Shown: piece after piece, positions 1-12,200 of the stretch
Numbering within the stretch: position 1 is the first letter of the stretch
Layout of the letters: each line of letters starts with the position of its first letter
Source: Baylisascaris procyonis
Lineage: Eukaryota > Nematoda > Chromadorea > Rhabditida > Ascarididae
Assembly: GCA_037389465.1 (NCBI GenBank)
Contig: JAZARR010000200.1
Span: forward strand, 1,533,001-1,597,000
Direction: 5' to 3'
Length of the DNA stretch: 64,000 bases
Notes under the pieces: generated by a model
Database searches by the model: none
What the model saw: the letters and a program-made list of their open reading frames with translations, nothing else
What the model was told of the DNA's origin: nothing
Position numbers and translations under genes: made by a program

Positions 1-80
1 CAAAGTCGATCGCATTTCACAGCGGGGAACACCATTTTTTGAATTATTTAAATGCGACTGACAGCCTTGCTGTCGTCATA

Positions 81-169
81 TTCTCTCATAGTACTCCACC
101 TGGAGCTGCATTCTCTCACAGACTCCACTTGGAGCTGCATTCTCTCATGGACTCCACTTGGAGCTTCGT
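81..169. repeat. 29-bp tandem repeat, 3 copies
   Basis: Three consecutive units of 29-30 bp each begin TTCTCTCA and contain CTCCACTTGGAG, itself a small inverted repeat (CTCCA / TGGAG). Copies 2 and 3 differ at only a few positions; copy 1 carries a one-base insertion and ACCTGG in place of ACTTGG. No coding role is seen. Confidence 0.8.
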
Positions 170-1346
170 TAAATGAAAAAGACATTCCTCAGGAATACCA
201 TTGTTAGTGATGTGGTATTTTTTCAGCTACTAGCTTCCCGTAGAAAAAATCTTGCTATTGTTGCTACTTTAAGTTACTTGACGTTTACGGGCAGCAAAAT
301 ATAGCAATGAACATAAGTAAGCATAATTCCTCCGCAAAACTCATGAATGGTATCAAGGCGTTGATGATAGCAAGTAAAAAAACGAATGGTTCGAATCATA
401 TAGGATACCATTAGATGACAATAACAAAAAAAGCAGCCCGAAGTAGTTCATGAGGTAGTTCATGAGGTCATCCTTTTGCATATTCAAAGATATGTATGGC
501 ATTCAAGCATGGAACTTATCCATGCTTAGTTGCTACTGTTGTGAAATCTTTATTTTGCCAGCAAAGTAAAAAAACACGCCAAACGTAAGAGCAAAAAAAA
601 AAGGAAGATGAAGCACACGATCACGATGGAGGTCAATTAAACACGAACTGATAAACTTTCCCTGAAGACGGAATACTTTAGGAAACTAGTGGAAAACGAA
701 TACATCAACATTGAGTTTATTCTGGATTTTGATGAGTCGAGAAAAGAAAGAATTCGAGAACAAATTTAAGGTTTCGATTTGTAGAAAAAACTAAAAGCTA
801 TTATAGCGTTTAACAAATCTCGTCAAAAAGAATAAGAAAATTCTAAATCAAATTCGATATTACAGGAACCGCCAATTAAAATATAAGTCAAAGCATCGAC
901 ATCAAAGCTATTGCATGCCAAAAAAAAAAAAGCCTAAATGGTCCGCACAATTCGAATATTATGCAACCAGAAAAACTTTTTGATAAAAACTATTTGCACA
1001 CTTTATACTATCTCTACTATCGATTTTAAATATGGTGACCAAATTGAGCAATCATACTCAAAACTAGGATAATAGTAAGCAATGAAAATCTTCTTATAAC
1101 GTTCGATGCAACCGTGTCGATATACTTTAAACAATAAAGGCAAAAAGTTGTGATATCAACAAAATAGATAATGATGATCGATAATCGATAAATCAATACT
1201 GAGGGCACTGACCTAACAATAGTAACCCCAGTAGAGCAATATTTATATGATCTATTTTTGAGGTCGAAACTATCGAAACAAAAATGAATAATATTTGAGG
1301 TTCACTGAAAGATTTTGACGGAGAAATACTAACATTAAAATTTTTT

Positions 1347-1407
1347 ATGATTTATTTATTTATTTATTTATTTATTTATTTGTTTATTTATTTTTTTTTT
1401 ATTTATT
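1347..1407. repeat. (TTTA)n microsatellite
   Basis: A run of TTTA/ATTT tetranucleotides is interrupted by a TGTTTA and a short poly-T. It is a simple-sequence repeat in non-coding DNA. Confidence 0.85.
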
Positions 1408-2789
1408 TCAATGAACAGGGCATTAATTACGACACTAAGGAAGTATAAAAATAGTGATAGTGCTGATATAAAATATAAATAAAATGTAAAAAGCTTACAT
1501 GCAGTGAGCTCATATAAAATAAAATATATGAGCTAATATAAAAATACCAGAAAAAATGCTAAAAACTAATATACAGAAATTATAGAGCAATGCAAAGATT
1601 TGAAGTTACGCAAATAAAAGCTCGGTTGCGACATCGTACATGTTGCGTATGTAAAAGGGGTATTGATACGACTTTGTTATTGAAGTACTGAGGAGCGCTA
1701 ATCAACAAATCTTTGCATACATGGTCAAAGCTATCGTACTATGAAATGATAGCCACAAGTAGAGCGATATTTATTTAATGCTAGGCCTATATAGGTCGTT
1801 CCCATATGTGTGCATAGTTAGTGAACACAGAAAACTAAAGCGCATAGAAGATTTCGTTAATCAATCTTGTCTTTGGGATTGACGAATTTATACACTAATT
1901 CAAATATTCGTTGTGTTGGACCCATTTAAGTAGCACAAAGATTGCCTAGTTATTACGATTAAGTTGTATCCATCCTTGCTATCAATTTTGTATCCCATTG
2001 TCTGATTGAATTCCTCAAAATATCGCTCTTATAGCTATATGTTTGATTGTGATTAAGAACTAGAATTATGCCTTTCTGGGTGGTCTGCTGAACTGAAGCT
2101 CATTAGCGCTTCATTCTCCCTTTGAAAGTTGTTACTCGTTCAGCTGACGTTCTCCATAGTTTTTTGCGCTTTTTTAGCTATACGTCGACGAGTTTCACTG
2201 AACTCATTGAGACGATGAGAATGCCCAACCTTAAATGTCTATAATTATTCCATGTTCATTCGTTTTTTTCCCACTAGCATATGTAAATCTGAGGTTTTTT
2301 TTTGCAGATGAAATCGTAAGAATGTTTCGGATTGCATTTGAGAGATTAGCTCTGTCATGCAAATATTCCCTTCATGGCGCATATGACCTAAATACTCTTC
2401 CGCAATGTGAAATAGAACATTGTACTAATAATTCTAGATTTTTGAATTGTAAATAATAAAGGCGTTGCAACGTTCATTCAGCATCCTGCAATCGAAATCT
2501 TCATATTATTTGTCAACAAGTGGTCGAAAAGATGCGGCAAAATCTCGTCTTTAAACGAGGTGGAAATATTTAATTACACCGGCAAGGATTAGTAGCTTTT
2601 TTGTTTTTGTGGATAATCCATTGTTGTCGTTGATTCGCGGTGGTCGTCTATACGTTCATGTGGACACTCGCTTATACAAATTTATCGTATACAGGTCTTG
2701 GTACATATGTTGGATGATTGCCATCACTAAATTTGTTTTTGCTTTTCAGAGCGAATGAGGATCCATTGTTGAGTCATTTCAAGCCGAAG

Positions 2790-3026
2790 AAATGCCCTTC
2801 ATGTGAAGTTTTTGTTGAGATAACCTGAAATCAGTGAACAATTTTAGAGCCAACCTGAAATTAGTGAACAATTTTAGAGCTAAATAGATTCCAGGATATC
2901 CACATAAGGATCCTTAAAACCAAAAGTGCCCTTTACAGTCCAAGGTTTTTGTTGAGTTATCCTGAAATTTGTGAACAATTTTAGAGTCCAGTGGATTCCA
3001 GGATGTCCACACAAGGATCCTTAAAG
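2790..3026. repeat. Diverged ~135-bp tandem duplication
   Basis: A block starting TGCCCTT and running through GTTTTTGTTGAG, CCTGAAAT, GTGAACAATTTTAGAG, GATTCCAGGAT and AAGGATCCTTAAA occurs twice, near 2793 and near 2928. The left copy also has an extra internal duplication of its CCTGAAATxAGTGAACAATTTTAGAG part. The duplication ends about 220 bases before the DNA2 start codon, so it lies in the likely promoter or 5' flank. Confidence 0.75.
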
Positions 3027-3247
3027 GCGGTTACGACAAAAAATAAAACAATTGCATCTCTTCATCTGTAAAGGCTATTGTCCATTAAAAAATTTTACTC
3101 TCCATTTTAGCTTATATGATTGCTTTGTAATTTATAGTGGCATACTATGCGCTTGCTGCACTATGCCAGAGTGGTGCTCTCTTCGCCTTTATAGTAATAT
3201 GGATTTACTTTAATTCTAAGATTATTTGCGTGGATAACTAACTTCGA

Positions 3248-6200
3248 ATGGATTGGGACCATCAAAAGCAAGAAGTCCGCAAGAGAAGTCGACGAGTTTT
3301 AGTCGATTCGCCGTTGCGGAATGGTGTGATTCTGTCGGCATCCGAAGATACTAATCGTGATGATCGCTGTTTCTCGAACGACGATAGCAATGGAGGATTA
3401 GCTCAGCCTTTATTGAATAACCCGACGAACTCTTTGACCGTTGCGTTGGCGAATAATGTGCAAAATGAACGAGCGCCATCACGATCGAGCGACGAATGCG
3501 AACGTCTCATACCCGCAAAGAGATCAAAACGTATTGAACTCGATGCCAAATACAAAGGTCAGTGTTATGTCATTTTTTGTTGATTCTTTCCTGTTTTTTT
3601 TTTCATATTTTCTATTGAATTAGATTTTTAGAATTTACACCTTCATACCATTTGTTTCTCGCTTCAAAATATTAGCACCCTATTTAAGGAATATTTATGC
3701 ATCTTATTTATATTTCTTTTATTCAGCATCCCAATAAAAATCTTTTTTTTTTTCAGATAGTGGCATCGTTGGTTTCCCATCTTTAAGTGACTGTCGAAAA
3801 TTCGATTTAATGGTGACATCTGTTGAAAATGATGGTTACGCTATCAAGGCGCGTTGCAAAAGCGCATCTTCGAATGAAGAGTGGAATGTGGAATTGAAGG
3901 ATATTTGGGCTGATACAAAAATAGCTGTCGGATCATCGATACGATTAGTCGAACCTAAGCTTATCAGTGAAAAGGTCATCATATAGCTTATTCGTTTATC
4001 ACAGCTGTTTACAGCTTCCGAGAACTTTATAGCGCCAAATTTCCTAAACTGTTTTATTAATGATTGATTTAGGGAGGAAAAGAGGTTTCTTTCACAAACC
4101 TCTCGGTTTTCTTTGCTGCAATCATAAGCTGGTGTTATTAAAAAATATTGCAGCGCAGCGCTGTACTCATTGAGACATCCATAAAATCTAGGTTTTTTTT
4201 CATTTCAGGATTTGGTTGTGGATTCGGAATCTGGCTTAGTGATCCTGGAGAGTGATGTGCTCGTATCATGCACATCGGTAATGCAAGGTTTATTCTGTGC
4301 TCGTAAGGCTGTGTTGAGTGATCGATTTCGTGGTCGAAACGCGCCCAATAAGGCAATGTTTATCGGCAGTATCGTCCATGTTTTGTTCCAGGTATTTCTA
4401 TGCTAAATTTAAGCCGACATATCTCGAAGCTGCATGGAAGTTCCCGTTTCCAAAATGATGTGATCCTTTTTCTATAGAATTGAACTTGAAATTTATTGAC
4501 TAGGAGTTAAAATAGTAGAGTATCACTTGAAACTTTCTAATCTTCCCCGGCTGAATTTCTTTCAATATCCCTCTCTCTTATTCATATGCGGATGGTAAAG
4601 ACACCATCGTTTAGTTTTTAGGCAGCTGTACGTAATGAATCTGGTGAAGTGACGCGAGAATGGTTGCTTGACGTTTGGCGTAACGAATGTGATTCTTCGA
4701 TGCTGCAACAATTGGTAGCGATGGATATGACACCCGCACAGGTTATTTTTCATTTACTTATTACTTTTTTATTGCCTTTAGTTTATTCTTTTCATTTGAA
4801 GCTTTGTGAAGAAGTAAAAGATGATAATGGGAAGTGCTTTGGATCAGAACTCCGATCTTACTTTACCCAAGCAAGAGTTGTTATCCACTTGGCTATTGTG
4901 CTCATATCGAAGCATAACTTCGATGTCAACGACTAGAGACTATATGTTCTATCGCAAATAGTGACGCCTGTAGATTGCATTAAAATTATGAGTTGCATAA
5001 ATTTCTGCAGAACAACAACTTTATAGAATTTGTAGTTTATAAGAATTTCATAGTTTGTATTATGATTTGTGATCGTTGACGCAGTTTGCTAAAGGTGATT
5101 GGAAAGGAATATTTTCATGTAAGGCTGATTTTCAGGGTTTTACTTTGTGGAATTAGGCAGCATTTGCGTTCTTAAGGCATGATCACAGTAAAATGGCCCT
5201 CATAATACCATCTAAATGTATATAAAGTTGAGGGAAAGAGGGGAGGGATAACCGAGTTATTAACGATGGCACCAGAATTTCTCTTCGTCGAAGGGGGTGC
5301 TTTTTGATGCATTCAACTGTGCTATGAGAAAAAGCGCAATGCATTTGGGTGAATGCAACATTTTTTAATTCGTTATACTTAAATCGGCAAAAATTTTATT
5401 AAGTGTTTTGAGGTTGAAGATGAATTGGATGTATATGTGGATTCGATAGTGAACTGGATTAACGAGTATATGCCACCACCATTGGGGCGTCATGCGTCTC
5501 TCTGCTCAGGATCTCGCATTGAGCGGGTTATTGATATAGAGGAGAACATTTGGGATGATATGATTGGAATCAAGGGTAAAGTAGACGTCTCTTTTGAGGT
5601 GTGCATTCGTTATAATTAGCCATAATTTAGCATCGACTTTTGTTTTCCAGCTACCTTTATGAAAACGAAGTTTTTTGAGTTGTGAAACTACCTGCAATAG
5701 GTGTTACCTTTATTTCTCTGAGATCGATGATATGGCAGGCTTACTTAGGATTCGGAAAGCTTTAATCCATGCTTTTCAAGCATATTACCGACTTAGTTTG
5801 CGTGAATATGTGATGTTTTTGAAGTGGCGAATGTGTCTGTTCGAAATTAACCACAGTGCGATTTTAGTTGCTTTGTTGGCCTGGAGAAATTGAAAGAGCG
5901 TCCTTTTTTTAAAGGATTTCTTGAATTGGTATTAATATGAACGGTTTATTAAATGGTAGTTAATATTATCGCCTATTGATAGTAGGCTTGAAGTAATAGA
6001 AATTGATGAGCACTCACCGTTTGGCTGCATATGTGAATTTTGCTGTTTTTAATGAATCAGTGAATTGATTGATGAATCAGTAATAACTTTTGCGTTTGTG
6101 TGGGAATATATTCTGCATAATTTTTCTCAATGGAGCCTCTACCATCTCGCTGCTATTTAACTCCGCGATTTGTTACGAACTCTATCAGTGCGACTCTGTT

Positions 6201-9200
6201 TGGATCTCCATAAGTCGGACTTCGGGCTGTTTCGCTCGAACTTGTAAAATTTCATATGTTTAGTAAGCTCGAGAATACACTTTCGTTGTTTATATTTCTT
6301 TTACAATGTTTGGGCCAATTTTTCAATGATCATTCTTTACGAAATTTTGCTTGAATTCAGAAATTATATGCATTTGATACATTCGGATTCACAATGGCTT
6401 TTAGCCTCCATAAGTTATATTCTGGGCAATACGACACTCATGCGTTTATTTTGCACATTACGATATCTTAGCATTATTTGTGACTGATTTTAGGTGAAAA
6501 CGAGACATGCGAAACGAATCATTGAGCCATTGGAATTGAAAACTGGTAAAAGCAAGTCAAATATTGAACATGACGGACAAGTTTTATTATATTGTTTGGC
6601 GCTCTCGTCAAGGATTCCCAACTTGGTAGAATTTATTCAAAATATAACTGTGTGTGGTGACAGCTGGGGGTCGTGGAAAAGGGATTCTGCGTGAGGTGAA
6701 TGATACGTTTAAGGAATCACGAAGCCGATGCTTTCATCACTGGCACAGAAGCATCAAACTTTTCTAATTTTCTTGCTCTGAAGTGTTGTCTTTTTCTAAA
6801 TTTGTTGAGATCAAGCTGTTTTTGCTCGTAATGTGTTGTATAATTTCATGAAGCAAATGGAATATGTTCATTGTATCTAACTCTAAGCTCGAGTTCGAGG
6901 AGTCAAGAACTTAAGTCTTCAAGCGGCGAGAAAAAGGAGGCAAAAAAGGCATGAATTATTGAGCAAGCCTCTGAGTCGAAGATGTAGTCAGCACTGTCTA
7001 GATGCCATCTGTTAATATAGTGTCGAATACTTTATAAATGCAACATTTGGACTAGCACCTAACCTTTGGCCTATTACACTATGCATATTGGGCATGATAT
7101 CAGCTGCGATAAATTGTTTGCAATCGCCCAATTTCTTATCGAATTGTCGTCGAAGCGGTAGATGGGGAATGGATTCGACTTCAATTTTGTAAATTTTGCT
7201 TGCGCAAATTTGCACTGATTTTCTTTTGAATCTCAGAAAAGGTCAGCATAAGAAGTCTTTACCATCTCGATCGATGGTTCCCAAATCTTGGTTGATGGCA
7301 CAACTCAGAAACCTTTGATAATTAATTCGTCTTTGTATTGATATCTGCCATCAGGAAGTTGGCAGTTGGAATATTATTGTTAGATGATTCAAAGAGGAGG
7401 ATTCTATTTTATATTTCCTATTAAGGGCACAATTGGAGATGGAGTACTGTTATATGTAAAAGATGGTACGACGCGATTAATCCAACCAAAGTCGAATGAA
7501 TTGAAGGGAATTCTTCACTTAAGAAATGAGGCGGCCGCATATTTTGGAGTACTTTCCGAACGATCGATACCAGGTTTGCTTATCGCTGATGATCTTTTTA
7601 GCCTGTGGGCATTTGTCTTTTGATACGAACTTGGAGGAATTATTGGGGAAGTTCATTTAGTTGAGTTTTTGTTTGGTCCTCATGGTGATCGAAAAGCGGT
7701 AGTAATGTCTGGATAAAAAAGAGCCGCTTAATGGATCCTTGCATGAATATCGTGGTTGAGGAAAGAGCGGTGGAGCCTCCGTGAATACTAAACATAGGCA
7801 TGGTTTTATAGCACATTTTTAATGCACACTCATCACGGATTCTGCTTTCTTTAGTTATGTTGCATCATTTTATGTTAAATTGCAGCTTTATAATGCCATG
7901 ATTAGGGAGATTTGATAAGTGGATATGATACGATTTCAAGTTGGATATGAAGTTGTCATTTTTAGAACCTCTATCAAGTGCACGCAATTGCAAATGGTGT
8001 GAATATTCGACGATTTGTTGTGCTCTGCAGAAAACCGTCGAATCATCGCAGTGTGTATCGTCGTCGATGATGGAATTGCAATCGTCGCTAACGTCACATC
8101 TCACTTTAGCACATCTGGAATACTTTGAAAAATGGGTCCGCTGGCTATTTCTTGAATGGAATGCCGCCAAATCGGTGAGGGTCGATGTGCGTGATATTTG
8201 GAAGATGGACAATAAAAAGAGGTTGTGGTGCCTGTGTTTTTATGGCGTTTCTCGGTCGATCGTTGGAGATTTCACTGAGGAGTTTCAGTGAAGAAATAAG
8301 TGATTAAAATACACTTGTAATGAAGCAATGAATGAAAGCAAGAAGTACTGAAATATATGAGTTAATGTGTGACTGCTTTACGATGTGTGAGGACCTTTTT
8401 AGGAGCCAGAAGGTATTTTGACTTGAAATTTTGTTAATGTTTTGTACTGTCGCGGTAGCATTAAACATCGCGCTCACCATCTATCTTCTTTCCTTCGGTT
8501 TTAAATTCGTCTCGCGACGACAGGATGATGATTTTAATGTCTTCATATATTTGTAGAAAGAGTAAATATTCGAAATTCGTTTGCAAAAGAGAAGAGTATT
8601 CATTCATATATGTATAGAAGTTTATGGACAGTAGTTTACTAAGTGTATGTCCTTTTCATGTTTTGCCTATGTTTTTGTCTGGGATTAATTTTAAGAATTG
8701 GTTGATTAAATCTGTTGAAGAACTAGGTGGTGTTGAGATTTATTGGTTGATAGTTTTTTGTTAAAGGGAGGAATTAGGCCGATGCTTAACGAATATGTCA
8801 ATTGACTTTGAATCTACGAACGATGATTGTGCGGTCGTGAAATTCAAAAGAAAAAGGTTTTTGTTTATATATTTGCTCATTCATTTTAGTGTATTTCTTA
8901 CTAAAAAAAAACTCTGAGAAATACGAGATTCACTTTCAAAAGGAAGCGGGTTTATATTCCGGTGATAGGAAATGCTGATATTGCATTATATTAGGCTTTA
9001 TGATATGAAACTTGTATAATTGGCTCGCCGTAGTGATATGACTATGTGATAGAGGTTTTCGGGTTACACAGTTGAATCGATCTTTATTCAGGAAGAATTG
9101 TTGTGTCGGAATTCGCCAATAAATCTCATAGTAGAACATTTGGCTTGTAGTTAAATCTGCAATTTTTGTGATATTGTTCAGTGATTACAACTCATTTTGT

Positions 9201-12200
9201 GAGGCCTTTTTTTATTATCACAATCTTCCAAATGGGAGAAGGGGAAAGGAAAAGCGAAATTTGAAGTAGTAGGTGGTTGCTGATTTTCAATTGCGATTTT
9301 TGCCTCATCGATAGAGAGCTAGCACAATAAATTCGTACTGAGTTGGGCTGCGGCATAACAAGTTTTTATAGATGATAGTATTTATTTTAGTGGTTCGCCC
9401 ATTAAATCGGTGTTTACGAAAGGTGATATGGTGATTATTTCAACGGAGAAAAATTTAGCATTTGCGATGGGACCTGTAGAGGCGGCTGATGGTATGCTTT
9501 CAGATTGAGTTTCATTTCCTTTCTTTTGTTTCGTTTTGTTTTGTTCTCTTATTATTTCAACATACTGAGCTTGTGAGTAAAACTCCATTGAGTATTAATG
9601 AAAGGCGGCTAAATAGGATACGATTGAGATTGGTATGGTGGTGTTGCTCATACAAGTTGCATAATGCGACCAGGTATTTAGGTGGGCTCAATGCTTTCAA
9701 TTGGTTCTCACTATTTCACGTTTATTTGCTCCCGTGGTTTGAATGAATGGCATCAATGAGGTTATCGAGCCTGCTGGAATCATGCGATTCACTCATAGCG
9801 TTGATAAATTAGAGTAATGGTGCTGTATGTATTGAATGTAATAATGGCCTGGTAAAAAGTAACAAATGACCAATTGAAATGTTTGAATGAATTGTTGAAT
9901 TGATTGCCGAATGTATCGATCTTCGCGTCATCCATCACTAAATTGAAATGCCTTTCCCTTTGTCTGATTGAATCCAGATATAGAGAGACGGCCAGTGTTG
10001 TCATGCTTATCGACGCATAGGTCATTAACGTACGAAAATTTCTGATTGTGAAATAGAAGACAGTTTTGATTGTGGTCTGAAGAAATTGAACACCTGGGTC
10101 TTATATTCAATGTAATACGATATTAGTGGGGCATATAGTCCTGGATCATATCTTTTAGCATATATTCAGTTCTTTAAAAATTTATTTTCTTCAAATAAGT
10201 CAAAAAAGATAGAAAATTAGGGTGGAAGAGAGAGGATTGATAATGTGCTTTAAATTTTTCTTAAATTTAACTCTATTCAGGAAACAGCATCGATGTTTTA
10301 TTGTCAAAGCAATCGGCGCAGCTGAAATCTGGCAATAGTTTTATTCTGGATAAATATGAGTCATTCTCAACATATTCATCTAATTTATGCAATGTTGGTT
10401 CGTTGATGGGAAATGAAACTCATACGTAAGTCATTCAAAAATTAAAAAAAAATTGATGCTTTTTATTAGCTATATGGGGCCCTATTTTCAAGTCTCATGA
10501 ATTTTTATCTGTTGAGATTGTTTATAAGCCACATATATAATTCCTCGCCCCTCCCTCTACCCCCTATCTGAAATTTTATGTAGTTATAAGAAAAAATATT
10601 TTTATGCCATTTAATTATAAGAGAATATTTGGGCTTTTTTTTGTTTGATTGTGAGTAAATTTTATCGTTGAAAATTTGGGGTTAAGAAATTTCATCGGTG
10701 AATAGTTCTGATTATAATAGTAAGCTTTAAGGTGAGCGTCATTATTTTTTGACTTAAAAAATGTCACTAAATTTTTGACAAATGAGAATAGATGAACATC
10801 GTAAATTTCATTTCCATTGATTAAAAAAATGGCAAGAAAAAAACGATTTCTGAGAAGAATTTTTTCATTTCAGAATGCAAATTGGTTTTGTTTTAAAACG
10901 TGTTTTTGAGAACTTTATAGGTTTCTTTTTTTTGGAATTTCAGTGCAAAGATTCGATCTTTGTTGATCGATTTGAATGCGCCGACGTTCTCAAAAATAGC
11001 GAAAGATGAAGTGGCCAAGATCAGCAGTATTGTCCGACGTCTGAACGGGGAGCAAGCACATGCAGTTGTAAAATCTCTTGCTGCCAACGATTACGTCCTC
11101 ATTCAAGGACTACCTGGTTCAGGCAAGTTGTCTTATCTCATATTATTGTTGGCTTGATGGTACGATTGAGTGGATCTATTTTTTTTTTTTTTTTTTTGTT
11201 AAGTGAAAGAAGTGATTGGTTGTACCACATTTAAGGTTAAACTCGGCGTGGAGAGAAGAGTCCGGATAGACCTTCTGACCACTTTCCTCTTTTCAAGCTC
11301 CATTACGCGTAACTAACAGTGTATGTTGCTTAAAGTATAAGCTAACGTGTACTATCCATTGTAAATGTATTACTTAAATTATTTTCGACGAAAAGTATTG
11401 TTCTTTGAATTGCTAGGCTATGCTGAGTACTTGAGCCTTAGAGGAATGAGCCCAGTTGCTTATATGGAATGGACATGAAATAATTCTAATGCAGAGTTGA
11501 AATCTTGGCAGAATGTAAATATTTTAGGCAAGACAAGTACGATTGCTGTATTGGTACGTTGCTTTCTAATGCTTGGCCGCTCGGTGCTAATCACCTCTCA
11601 TACTCATTCAGCTGTTGATAATCTTCTTCTTAAGCTTATTCAGGTTTGATGGCTTTATATATTTGTTTGTTCGGTTTTTTTAATTTTTTTATCTTTTGTG
11701 AAAATTATTTTCACTGCTTTACGTAGATATTTTTTTTGTAAAAGTTCAACTAAAGTGCGGTTAGTCTTCTTGAAAATTAAATAACAATTTTCATGATTAC
11801 AGTAAATTTTTTATGCTTGGCTTCTGAACGGTATATGAAATTTAAAAGGTCCCATAGGTTTATTGGTGAGGTGATTGTTGGCGAACGGGATTCATGACAA
11901 GGGTTTGAGTGAAGCCTAAAGTGGTTTCTGCTGGGTAAAAGTATCTTAATCAATAATTGTTTGGAGGTATTCAAGTTTGTCACAAATCCGCTTTTTTGGA
12001 ACTTTCTCTACCTATTTGGTTTAATAAAAAGGAAAGTTTTTAGTAACGAACAATTTGGAGGTATTTCAGGATGTTGATTCAAAGGACATATTGCGTCTTG
12101 GTGATGGTAAAGCAGTACGAGAAGAATTACGTGTATTGACCTTAAATGCAAAGCTTGCTGAGTCGAATAGCGTTGGTGATGAGTTCGAACGAGCGCAGCG

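Larger units (their letters stand above)
1..3247. other. Non-coding region upstream of DNA2
   Basis: No supportable exon was found here. The sequence is AT-rich with short homopolymers, a TTTA microsatellite near 1347-1407, a 29-bp tandem repeat near the left edge, and a duplicated ~110-bp block just before DNA2. The last ~130 bases before the DNA2 ATG should hold its 5' UTR. A weak acceptor (TTCTAAG, ending at about 3222) could serve cis- or trans-splicing, but no promoter element can be assigned with confidence. Confidence 0.5.

Noticed and set aside
348..410. tRNA-like structure with TGGTATC/GATACCA ends and GGTTCGAATC
   Set aside because: The acceptor-like stem pairs, but the span is only 63 bases and neither a T-stem nor a D-stem forms.
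8175..8180. Strong GTGAGG donor inside DNA2 exon 8
   Set aside because: Using it would drop the conserved DIWKM segment; the later donor at 8222 keeps it and matches exon 9 in phase.
9489..9746. Open frame considered as a DNA2 exon
   Set aside because: No splice phase joins it to exon 10, while the exon at 10281-10425 fits in phase and matches the expected protein segment.
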